Source of the DNA: Ensifer sp. LC11
GTDB taxonomy: Bacteria; Pseudomonadota; Alphaproteobacteria; Rhizobiales; Rhizobiaceae
DNA: 64,000 bases
Reading direction: 5' to 3'
Assembly (NCBI RefSeq): GCF_001695835.1
Contig: NZ_MBSO01000023.1
Location: 62,001-126,000 of the forward strand
In this document: piece after piece, positions 1 to 7,409 of the stretch
How positions within the stretch are numbered: position 1 is the first letter of the stretch
Layout: each line of letters starts with the position of its first letter
The notes under the pieces: model-generated
Told to the model about the DNA's origin: nothing
Database searches by the model: none
What the model saw: only the letters and a program-made list of their open reading frames with translations
Translations under genes and position numbers: made by a program

Positions 1-636
1 AAGGCGCAGGCGCGCCACAGCGGTTTCCGCGTCGTCGGACTCTGGCGCGACCGGCTCGCCTGGCAGGTCACGCTGTTCATGGGATTGCAATCGGCACTCG
101 CCTATTGTGTCTTCGGCTGGATGGCACCGATCCTTCGCGAGCGCGGGCTTGACGCGGCGACGGCCGGCGCCGTCGTCTCGGCCTCGATCATGATGCAGGT
201 CGTCACCTGCCTGCTCGTGCCGTCCTTCGCCATCCAGCGCCGTGACCAGCGCGCGGTCTGCGTCGCTCTGGCGACGGCTGCCGTCACCGCTCTCATCGGC
301 CTCCTCTTCGCGCCGCTTTCGACCGTGCTCATCTGGGCCGTACTGCAGGGCATCGGACAGGGCGGCCTGATCGCGGCGGCGATGACCCTCATCGTGCTGC
401 GCTCGCCCGACTCCCATGTCGCAGCGCACCTCTCCGGCATGGCCCAGGGCGTAGGCTACGTGCTCGCTGCCATCGGCCCGCTGCTCGTCGGTTTCATCCG
501 CGGCTGGACCGGCAGCTTCGCCGCAAGCTCTATCCTTTTCCTTGCCCTCGGCGTTGGCGTGGCAATCATGGGCATGGGCGCCGGCCGGGCGCTGCAAGTC
601 GGCGCACGGACCATCAAGATCGACGGCGGCCGATAG
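1..636 (+). CDS. MFS transporter, CynX/NimT type (C-terminal part)
   Basis: The reading frame is open from base 1, so the gene begins left of the window and only about 211 C-terminal residues are present. The visible part has five to six hydrophobic segments separated by short basic loops, as in the second half of a 12-helix major facilitator transporter. The sequence around the first ATG (base 79) continues an upstream helix, so that ATG is internal. Similarity in style to CynX/NimT (cyanate/nitroimidazole) permeases is recognised from memory only; the substrate cannot be inferred. It converges on the next MFS gene with a 68 bp gap that holds a hairpin. Confidence 0.8.
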   Translation, partial: KAQARHSGFRVVGLWRDRLAWQVTLFMGLQSALAYCVFGWMAPILRERGLDAATAGAVVSASIMMQVVTCLLVPSFAIQRRDQRAVCVALATAAVTALIGLLFAPLSTVLIWAVLQGIGQGGLIAAAMTLIVLRSPDSHVAAHLSGMAQGVGYVLAAIGPLLVGFIRGWTGSFAASSILFLALGVGVAIMGMGAGRALQVGARTIKIDGGR

Positions 637-657
637 GCGGCCGCCGAGCGATCGGTT

Positions 658-689
658 CGGGCTCCGCCTCCTGGGCCGAGCCCTTTCTC
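658..689 (+). terminator. Hairpin between convergent MFS genes
   Basis: A GGGCTC / GAGCCC stem with a long interior loop is followed on the plus strand by TTTCT. It sits 22 bases after the stop of the first MFS gene, where an intrinsic terminator would be expected. The stem is short and the loop large, so this is a modest call. Confidence 0.4.
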
Positions 690-704
690 ATCCGGCAAAG
701 CGTA

Positions 705-1919
705 TCACGCCGCAGCAACGGCCGGCTGATACCTCGGCGCCGGCCTGAACATCAGCGCGATCAGGAACGCCCCGAGACCGATGCCCCAGGATCCGACATA
801 GAGCCAGGTATAGCTCGCCAGCGCATCGTAGATCATGCCACCGGCCAACGGTCCCGTCGCCATGCCCAGACTGCCGGCCATGGCCGTCCCGCCGATGACG
901 GTCCCCATCATCCTGAGCGGGAAGTTTTCGCGGGCAAGCACCGCATAGAGCGGCATGACGCCGGCATAGATGAAGCCGAAGAGGGCCGCGACCGCATAGA
1001 ACGAGCCGATCCCCTGGGCAAAGACGTAGGCGAGCGCCCCAAAGGCCTGGGCGAGCAGCCCGAGAACCAGGATGCGCTTGGCACCGAAGCGATCGCCGAG
1101 GAGGCCGAAGACGACGCGTCCGCCCATTCCGGCAAGGCCCTCGACGCTATAGATCGACACGGCCGCCATCACCGGAATGCCGCAGGTAATGGCATAGCTC
1201 ACCGTATGGAAGATCGGACCCGAATGGGTGGCGCAGCAGAAGAAGTTCGTCATGAGCAGGATGATGAACAGCGGCGATTTCAGCACCTGGCTCGTCGTCA
1301 TCGACGATTGAACCTCGTCCTGCGAAATCGCCGCGGCAGCGCCAGCGGCAAGTGCCGGCGCCTGACGAACGAGAAGCGACACCGGTATCATCACGACCGC
1401 CACGACGACAGCGATGATCTGTAGCGCGGTTCTCCAGTCGTAGGCGGACACCAGCCACGCGGCGAAAGGCGACATCGTCATCGGCGCCATGCCCATGCCG
1501 GCCGAGACGAGCGATACGGCAAGGCTTCGATGCGTGTCGAACCAGCCGGTGACACAGGCCATCATCGGCGCGAAGATCGCTGCCGTCGCGGTACCGACAA
1601 CGACACCAAAGATGATTTGAAACGCGATGAGCGAGGTCGACCAGCTTGCCGCCGCCAGGCTCGCAGCCAGAAGCACCGAACCGATGAGGACGATCGGCCG
1701 CGCACCCCAGCGGTCGGAGAGGCTGCCCCAGGTGATGCTGGCAAAGGCCATGGCCAGGAAGCCGATGGTCATGGCGCTGGAAACGCCGGTGACCGACCAG
1801 CCGGTGCCGCGCGAGATCGGCAGCAGGAACACCGGAAGCGAGAACATGGCGCCGATCGCGAGACAGCCAAGCAGACCGCCTGCCGCCACGATCACCCAAC
1901 GATACTGCGAATTGCTCAT
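705..1919 (-). CDS. MFS transporter, oxalate/monocarboxylate-like
   Basis: A protein of 404 residues with 12 predicted membrane helices and the MFS loop motif (GSLSDRWGAR) between helices 2 and 3; the second half repeats it (GLLGDRFGAK). This layout matches the monocarboxylate/OFA branch of the major facilitator superfamily, an inner-membrane carrier for small organic anions; the actual substrate is unknown. The start at base 1919 is chosen because GGGAGA lies about six bases upstream and the protein then opens just before helix 1; an ATG 22 codons further upstream has no such site. It is transcribed away from the regulator gene at 2248. Confidence 0.85.
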   Translation of the reverse strand: MSNSQYRWVIVAAGGLLGCLAIGAMFSLPVFLLPISRGTGWSVTGVSSAMTIGFLAMAFASITWGSLSDRWGARPIVLIGSVLLAASLAAASWSTSLIAFQIIFGVVVGTATAAIFAPMMACVTGWFDTHRSLAVSLVSAGMGMAPMTMSPFAAWLVSAYDWRTALQIIAVVVAVVMIPVSLLVRQAPALAAGAAAAISQDEVQSSMTTSQVLKSPLFIILLMTNFFCCATHSGPIFHTVSYAITCGIPVMAAVSIYSVEGLAGMGGRVVFGLLGDRFGAKRILVLGLLAQAFGALAYVFAQGIGSFYAVAALFGFIYAGVMPLYAVLARENFPLRMMGTVIGGTAMAGSLGMATGPLAGGMIYDALASYTWLYVGSWGIGLGAFLIALMFRPAPRYQPAVAAA

Positions 1920-2247
1920 TGCAATCTCCCTGGTGGCGTCCGGACAGTCTGCCGGCAACGCCGAAATCGTACAAACGGATCGCACGGGAAGCCGAGGCGC
2001 GCGGCCTCTTGCCCACCCGCCTGCTGGAAGACGCCGTCACCAGGCAGAATCCGACACCACGCCCACCAGAATCTCATAAATGTTGCAGGTTCGCGCCTGG
2101 GCGCGTCCGTTGGCACATTTTCAACCGGGCCTTGTCGCTGGCCACTTGATTGTGCCGCGAAGGTCCAGTCTGTTGATCGTCGCTCTTCAAAGAATAGATA
2201 GAGGCCAGGGCACCGTTTGCGGGAGTGACAAGTGTGACGGGATTTCG
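1920..2247. other. Intergenic region between divergent genes
   Basis: A 328-base stretch separates the MFS gene (minus) from the regulator gene (plus). Short open frames here overlap on both strands and show no ribosome binding site or recognisable domain. The only signal seen is a sigma-70-like promoter near its right end, listed separately. Confidence 0.6.
2173..2200 (+). promoter_or_regulatory. Possible sigma-70 promoter
   Basis: TTGATC and TAGATA are separated by 16 bases, ending 47 bases before the ATG at 2248. Position and spacing fit a housekeeping promoter for the regulator/propeller pair. The call rests on motif resemblance only. Confidence 0.35.
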
Positions 2248-3468
2248 ATGGATTCGCTGATCACCGCCGCGGCCCAGGCGCTGGCCCGCGGCGACCCGCT
2301 CGGCGCGCTGAAGCGGGTCGCGTTGCGCGACGATCCCCCGGCGCTGGCGTTGCGCGGCATCGCGATGGCGCAGCTCGGAGATTTTGTCCGCGCCAAGGTC
2401 CTCTTGAAAAGCGCGGCGCGCGCCTTCGGCCCGCGGGAGGCCGTGGCGCGGGCGCGGTGCATCGTTGCCGAGGCGGAGATCGCCATCGTCTCACGCGATC
2501 TTTCCTGGCCGATGGCGGCACTGGAGGACGCCTGCGCGACGCTCGACGCTCACGGCGATCACCTTAACGCCGCCCATGCGCGCAATCTCGGCGCCCGGCG
2601 CCTGCTGTTGATCGGGCGTCTGCACGAGGCCGAGCAGATGCTTTCAGCCACCGATCCTGCGCTGCTCACGCCGCCACCCAGAGCCGCGCATGAACTCGCG
2701 GTTGCAGGCATCGCCGTTCGCCGGCTTCAAACGTTGACGGCCGCCACGGCCTTCGCTCGGGCAGCGGCGGCCGCAAAGGCGGCCGGCATCCCGGCCCTGA
2801 TGGCCGAAGTCGAAAATGCGGCCGCCGTCCTGACGACGCCAGCCGCCCGTCTTCTGGCCGGCGGCCAGGAACGTCTGTTGTTGCTTGACGAGGTCGAAGC
2901 ACTGTTTCTTTCCGGTTCCTTCGTCGTCGACGCTTGCCGAAACCTCGTCTGCCAGGGTGCAGCAACGGTTACGCTCGCCACACGGCCAGTGCTGTTTGCC
3001 CTGTTGCGCACGCTGAGCGAAGCATGGCCGGCCGATGTATCGCGGCGCACGTTGCTTGCGCGTGCATTCGGCGCACGGCAGGTCGACGAATCCCACCGCG
3101 CAAGGCTGAGGGTCGAGATCGGTCGACTGCGCGAGGAAGTGCGGGCGCTCGCGGATATCACCGCGACCAGCGACGGCTTCAGGCTGTCCCTGCGCAATGA
3201 CCACGCGGTTGTCGTCCTTGCGCCGCCGGCCGACGAACGACATGCGGCGATCTTGGCGCTGCTTGCCGATGGTGAAGCCTGGGCGAGCTCTGCTCTTTCG
3301 ATCGCACTTGGGGCGAGCCCACGCACCGTGCAGCGGGGGCTCGAGGAACTTGCATCCGAAAACAAGGTGCTGCCGATCGGGCGCGGGCGGGCGCGCCGCT
3401 GGGTGCGGCCGCCAGTTCCCGCATTCCCGACAGTGTTGTTACTCCCCGGCCCCCTGCCGATCGATTAG
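2248..3468 (+). CDS. Helix-turn-helix regulator with TPR-like N-terminus
   Basis: A 406-residue protein. The first half is an Ala/Arg/Leu-rich helical repeat region resembling TPR or bacterial activator domains. The middle (about residues 250-325) resembles an OmpR-type winged helix, with a run of basic helices ending in a short beta hairpin (DGFRLSL). The last 60 residues contain a second, DeoR-like helix-turn-helix (ALSIALGASPRTVQRGLEEL). No receiver or sensor domain is seen. The start at 2248 is the first plausible Met; upstream in-frame codons give a non-protein-like sequence. It lies 10 bases before the propeller gene and so probably shares its mRNA. The exact family is not recognised; a DNA-binding role is inferred from the two HTH-like regions. 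Confidence 0.65.
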   Translation: MDSLITAAAQALARGDPLGALKRVALRDDPPALALRGIAMAQLGDFVRAKVLLKSAARAFGPREAVARARCIVAEAEIAIVSRDLSWPMAALEDACATLDAHGDHLNAAHARNLGARRLLLIGRLHEAEQMLSATDPALLTPPPRAAHELAVAGIAVRRLQTLTAATAFARAAAAAKAAGIPALMAEVENAAAVLTTPAARLLAGGQERLLLLDEVEALFLSGSFVVDACRNLVCQGAATVTLATRPVLFALLRTLSEAWPADVSRRTLLARAFGARQVDESHRARLRVEIGRLREEVRALADITATSDGFRLSLRNDHAVVVLAPPADERHAAILALLADGEAWASSALSIALGASPRTVQRGLEELASENKVLPIGRGRARRWVRPPVPAFPTVLLLPGPLPID

Positions 3469-3478
3469 GATTGAAACC

Positions 3479-4120
3479 ATGAAACGATCCGAAGCCGAAA
3501 TTCTCCGCGAATATGGCCCCTTTCCAGGCGTCGACCACGTGCATGGCGTGACCTTCGACGGCCAGAACGTCTGGTTCGCCGCCGGAGACACAATCAACGC
3601 CCTCGACCCGGAAGGCGGCAGCACCGTACGCTCGATCGAGGTCGCGGCACATGCCGGCACCGCCTTCGACGGCAAGCACCTTTTCCAGATCGCCGAGGAT
3701 CGCATCCAGAAGATCGATCCGGAGACCGGGCGCGTGCTGGCGACGATCCCCGCTCCCGGAGGAGGAGGCGATTCCGGGCTTGCATGGGCGGAAGGTACGC
3801 TCTGGGTGGGGCAGTATCGCAGCCGGCAAATTCACCAGATCGACCCGGAAACGGGAGCGATCCTTCGCACCATCGAATCCAAGCGCGTCGTAACCGGGGT
3901 GACCTGGGTCGACGGCGAACTCTGGCACGGCACCTGGGAAGGCGACGACAGCGATCTCAGGCGCATCGACCCGCAGACCGGTTCGGTGCTGGAGACAATC
4001 GCCATGCCATCCGGAACGGGTGTCTCGGGATTGGAATCCGATGGTAGCGACCGCTTCTTCTGCGGTGGCGGCGGCAGCGGCACGATCAGGGCCGTTCGTC
4101 GCCCGCGGCACGCTCGCTGA
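3479..4120 (+). CDS. Vgb / glutamine-cyclotransferase-like beta-propeller protein
   Basis: A 213-residue protein built from repeated blades of about 40 residues, each with a turn like xIDPETGxVLxTI (visible near residues 40, 80, 120 and 165). This is the pattern of Vgb-type and glutaminyl-cyclotransferase-like propellers. No signal peptide is visible, so it is probably cytoplasmic. Five or so blades are fewer than the usual seven, suggesting a small or dimer-completed propeller. AGGATTG precedes the ATG at 3479, which lies 10 bases after the upstream regulator's stop. Enzymatic activity is not established; it may be a ligand-binding partner of the regulator. Confidence 0.65.
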   Translation: MKRSEAEILREYGPFPGVDHVHGVTFDGQNVWFAAGDTINALDPEGGSTVRSIEVAAHAGTAFDGKHLFQIAEDRIQKIDPETGRVLATIPAPGGGGDSGLAWAEGTLWVGQYRSRQIHQIDPETGAILRTIESKRVVTGVTWVDGELWHGTWEGDDSDLRRIDPQTGSVLETIAMPSGTGVSGLESDGSDRFFCGGGGSGTIRAVRRPRHAR

Positions 4121-4207
4121 TTTCCGACCGCCTCAGGCAGGAACTTGAGGCCGCAAAGCCCGCACCGCGGTCAACGCGGCGCGGGGGCGACGGCACAATG
4201 CATCTCA

Positions 4208-4313
4208 CTAGAGCGCAGTGCGTTCATATGAACGCACTAAGAACGCTCTAGCACTTTGATTCTAGAGCATCTTTCCGCCTCACGTGAACCCACTTGAGAG
4301 CGGGATGCTCTAA
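4208..4313 (+). repeat. RIME-like intergenic mosaic repeat, copy A
   Basis: About 106 bases made of two palindromic modules. Module 1 is bounded by CTAGAGCG and CGCTCTAG and encloses a perfect 16-base inner palindrome (GCGTTCATATGAACGC). Module 2 is bounded by CTAGAGCATC and GATGCTCTA. A short link (CACTTTGATT) joins them. Closely related copies lie at 9746 (inverted), 45047 (inverted) and 52195. Structure and size match the RIME elements described in Sinorhizobium. It occupies the centre of the 325-base gap between the propeller gene and the haloperoxidase gene; nothing else was recognised in that gap. Confidence 0.8.
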
Positions 4314-4445
4314 GTGCGCAAGGTTGCTGCCGCACTTTGCTGCACGCTTCACATCCCCAAGCCATGCCGACCAGAGGACACATGCAGTGGTGAATGTCCT
4401 GGCACGGTCCGCAGATGCCCGGACGCTGCGGATCGTGCCCTCTCT

Positions 4446-5276
4446 TTAGGCCCGAATGAAGGCAAGCAGGTCGGGATTGATCACGTCGGCGTGGGTTGTC
4501 AACATGCCATGTGGATAACCTTCGTAGACCTTCAGCGTGCCGTTCTTCAAAAGCTTGACGGCCAGTCGGGCGCTGTCGTCGATCGGCACGATCTGGTCGT
4601 CGTCGCCGTGCATCACCAGCGTCGGTACGTCGATCGCCTTCAGGTCTTCGGTGAAATCGGTTTCCGAGAATGCCTTGATGCCTTCGTAGTGCGCCTTGGC
4701 ACTGCCCATCATGCCCTGCCGCCACCAATTGCGGATGACGCCCTCGGATGCCTTGGCGCCGGGCCGGTTGAAGCCGTAGAAGGGTCCGGTCGGAACATCG
4801 AGGAAGAACTGGGCGCGGTTGGCGGCAAGTGCCGAACGGAACCCGTCGAACACCTCGATTGGCAGGCCACCGGGATTGTTGGCCGTCTTGACCATGATCG
4901 GCGGCACCGCACCGACAATGATGAGCTTGGCGACCCGGCCGCCGCCATGCCGCGCCACATAGGCAACCGCTTCGCCGCCGCCCGTGGAGTGGCCGATGTG
5001 GATGGCATCGCTCAGGCCGAGCTTGGTGGTCAGTGCTGCAACGTCCTTCGCGTAATGGGCAATATCGTGCCCCTCGCTCACCTGCGTCGAGCGACCATGG
5101 CCGCGGCGGTCGTGGGCAATGACGCGATAGCCCTCATTGACGAAATAGAGCATCTGCGCGTCCCAGTCGTCCGCCGACAACGGCCAGCCGTGGTGGAAGA
5201 CGATGGGCTGGCCCGAGCCCCAATCCTTGTAGAAGATGTCGACGCCGTCTTCGGTTCTGACGAAATTCTCGGTCAT
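4446..5276 (-). CDS. Alpha/beta hydrolase, non-heme haloperoxidase type
   Basis: The 276-residue protein matches the cofactor-free chloroperoxidase/esterase family in length and motifs: oxyanion region HHGWPLS (29-35), nucleophile elbow GHSTGG with Ser97, acid region HGDDDQIVP (about Asp226-228) and catalytic His256 in YPHGM. These enzymes act as esterases or perhydrolases on small acids. No signal peptide, so cytoplasmic. The start at 5276 has AGGAA nine bases upstream. It is the last gene of the minus-strand operon running from 9682, 83 bases after the MFS gene. Confidence 0.9.
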   Translation of the reverse strand: MTENFVRTEDGVDIFYKDWGSGQPIVFHHGWPLSADDWDAQMLYFVNEGYRVIAHDRRGHGRSTQVSEGHDIAHYAKDVAALTTKLGLSDAIHIGHSTGGGEAVAYVARHGGGRVAKLIIVGAVPPIMVKTANNPGGLPIEVFDGFRSALAANRAQFFLDVPTGPFYGFNRPGAKASEGVIRNWWRQGMMGSAKAHYEGIKAFSETDFTEDLKAIDVPTLVMHGDDDQIVPIDDSARLAVKLLKNGTLKVYEGYPHGMLTTHADVINPDLLAFIRA

Positions 5277-5359
5277 TGGAACGGTTCCTTTCTGGGTTCG
5301 AAGAGATGGTTGGTTGTGCCTTGCGCAGCGCCGCAATGCGCAGCGCAAGGCCGGCCGCA

Positions 5360-6958
5360 TCAACCGAGATGAGGTCGATTGATTGCGAGCAGGTGGTGCA
5401 CGACCGGCATCGCCGGTCCTTTGTGAAAACGGCGGACATCCGCCTGGATGTCGGCATCGGCCTTGGAGACGCGCTTGTGCTGTCTCAAATGCTCGGCCCA
5501 GGATTCGACCATGAACCACTCCACCATCCGGCCGGGGTCCGCCGCATCCTCTGTCACGCCCCAGCCGTAGGCGCCGTCACGCCGACGCTCGTGTGACAGG
5601 CGGGCGAGGGCCTTCAGGAACTCGGAGCGATCGGCTCTGTCGACCATGTATTCGATCAGCACCAGCACAGGGCCGCGGTCGTGTTCCACCGGCTCACTGG
5701 TCAATGGCTCCGGCCAATGGTTGGAAGGAATGAGATCAGCCTCCCCCTTCGGCAGCTTCATCGCATGGAAGGCGAACCCGACACAGAGCAGACCGACAGC
5801 CGCCACCGCCAGGGTGAAGGGCACGCCGACTGCCTCGGCAACAGCGCCCCAGGCGAGGCTGCCGCCGGTCATCGCGCCGTTGAAGACAGTGAGATAAACG
5901 GCAAGCGTGCGCCCCCTTACCCAATTCGGCAGGATCGCCTGCGCGGTGCTGTTCAGTGTCGTCAGCGCCGTGATCCAGGCGGCGCCGCAGGCCAGCAGGG
6001 CCACGATCGCCACCCATTGCGCCGGAGCGAAAGAGAGCACGCCCATGACGGCCGCGGTCAGCATGGCCGACAACAGCAACAGCTGATCGGCATCCATTCG
6101 AGCGCGCAGGCGCGGCATGAGGAGCGCACCGCCGATCGCGCCGGCGCCGACGGCGCCGAGCAGGATGCCGTAGAAACTGGCGCCGCCATTCAGAAGCTGG
6201 CGGGCGACCAATGGCAGGAGCGCCCAAATCGCACTTGAAAACGCAAAAAACACCGCCGCGCGCAACAGTACCACATGCAGCTCATGGCTGGCGCGGGCGT
6301 AGCGCAAGCCGGCCCGAAAAGCGCCGAGGAAGCGCTCGGAGAGAGCGTCGTCCTCCGGCACCTGCCGCCGCCACCAGAGCAGCGCCGCGATCACGAAGAC
6401 ATAGCTGATGACATCGACGCCATAGGTGACGGCCGCGCCGAACCAGGCAAGCAGCAGGCCGCCGAGCGCCGGACCGATCGCACGGGAGATGTTGATGCCG
6501 AGCGAGTTCAGTGCCACCGCGCCCTTGACGTCTTGCCTGGACACGAGTTCCGGCACGATCGCCTGCCAGGTCGGAGCGACGAGTGCCGCGCCGATACCAC
6601 CGACAAAAGTGAGCGCAATCAGCGACGTCACGGACTGCAGTCCGGCGGCGGAAAGAAACAAAAGGCAGAGGCTTGCGGATGCGAGCAGGAACTGGACGGC
6701 AATCAGGAATTTGCGCCGGTCGAGGATGTCGGAGAGCACGCCGGCCGGAATGGCGAGCAGGAAGATCGGCAGGGTCGCGGCCGCCTGAACCATCGATACG
6801 GCGGCGGGCGTTGCCGACAGATCAGTGACGAGCCAGGAGCTCGCGACATCGCGGATGAAGCTGCCGGTGTTGCCGATGATCGTCGCCACCCACAGGACGG
6901 CGAAGACCTTCTGGCGGAGCGGCGCAAAGGTGCCGGTGCTGGTTGCCGATGCCGTCAT
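5360..6958 (-). CDS. MFS exporter (MFS_3 family) with C-terminal extra domain
   Basis: A 532-residue protein. The first ~410 residues are a 12-helix carrier with the loop motif SDILDRRK, of the EntS/transmembrane-secretion-effector type. A hydrophilic domain of about 110 residues follows, with an alternating beta-helix pattern (VLVLIEYMVD ... MVEWFMVESW) resembling dimeric alpha-beta barrel or antibiotic-monooxygenase folds. Such tails are known in this subfamily, but their role is unclear. GGAGGAG precedes the ATG, which overlaps the DoxX stop by four bases (ATGA), indicating translational coupling. It probably exports a product of, or the toxic substrate for, the surrounding enzymes. Confidence 0.85.
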   Translation of the reverse strand: MTASATSTGTFAPLRQKVFAVLWVATIIGNTGSFIRDVASSWLVTDLSATPAAVSMVQAAATLPIFLLAIPAGVLSDILDRRKFLIAVQFLLASASLCLLFLSAAGLQSVTSLIALTFVGGIGAALVAPTWQAIVPELVSRQDVKGAVALNSLGINISRAIGPALGGLLLAWFGAAVTYGVDVISYVFVIAALLWWRRQVPEDDALSERFLGAFRAGLRYARASHELHVVLLRAAVFFAFSSAIWALLPLVARQLLNGGASFYGILLGAVGAGAIGGALLMPRLRARMDADQLLLLSAMLTAAVMGVLSFAPAQWVAIVALLACGAAWITALTTLNSTAQAILPNWVRGRTLAVYLTVFNGAMTGGSLAWGAVAEAVGVPFTLAVAAVGLLCVGFAFHAMKLPKGEADLIPSNHWPEPLTSEPVEHDRGPVLVLIEYMVDRADRSEFLKALARLSHERRRDGAYGWGVTEDAADPGRMVEWFMVESWAEHLRQHKRVSKADADIQADVRRFHKGPAMPVVHHLLAINRPHLG

Positions 6959-7395
6959 TGGGCACTCCTCCGTCCAGACGCTCGCTCCCGCAGATCGTAC
7001 CAGGCAACGAGCACGAAGGCTCCGACAAGGCCGATATGCTCGAAGAAGCCGTTCATCGCCATCGCGCGCTCCGCGCCCGGCGGCAGCTCCCAGAAGCGAA
7101 ACGCGAGAAACGTGGCGGCGAGTGTGAAGGCCGAAAGCGCGCCTGCCGCGACCCAGCGGTAGATGCCGGCGAGAATGAGCGCTGACATCGAAAGCTCAAA
7201 GACGATCACGCCGACGGCGAAAAGCGGTGCTGGGTTCAAGCCGAAATGCTCCATCTCGGCGAGCGCGCCTGAAAAGTCGAGGATCTTGACGAGCGGCCCC
7301 TGGATGTAGGCCGAGCAAAGGGCGAGCAGCGCCAGAAAATGCAAGGGGCTGGTCGTCGCTCGGACGCGGTGGTCGGGGCCCGCAATATTGTTCAT
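6955..7395 (-). CDS. DoxX-family membrane protein
   Basis: A 146-residue protein with four predicted helices, including the typical DoxX start (ALCSAYIQGPLVKILDF) and an FxHIGLVGAF segment late in the chain. DoxX-like proteins are small inner-membrane proteins linked to redox or sulfur metabolism, and are often found beside oxidoreductases and hydrolases. The start at 7395 has GGTGGA upstream and follows the amidohydrolase stop by 14 bases; the end overlaps the MFS start by four bases. The function within this operon is unknown. Confidence 0.8.
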   Translation of the reverse strand: MNNIAGPDHRVRATTSPLHFLALLALCSAYIQGPLVKILDFSGALAEMEHFGLNPAPLFAVGVIVFELSMSALILAGIYRWVAAGALSAFTLAATFLAFRFWELPPGAERAMAMNGFFEHIGLVGAFVLVAWYDLRERASGRRSAQ

Positions 7396-7409
7396 GTCGC
7401 GATCCACCC

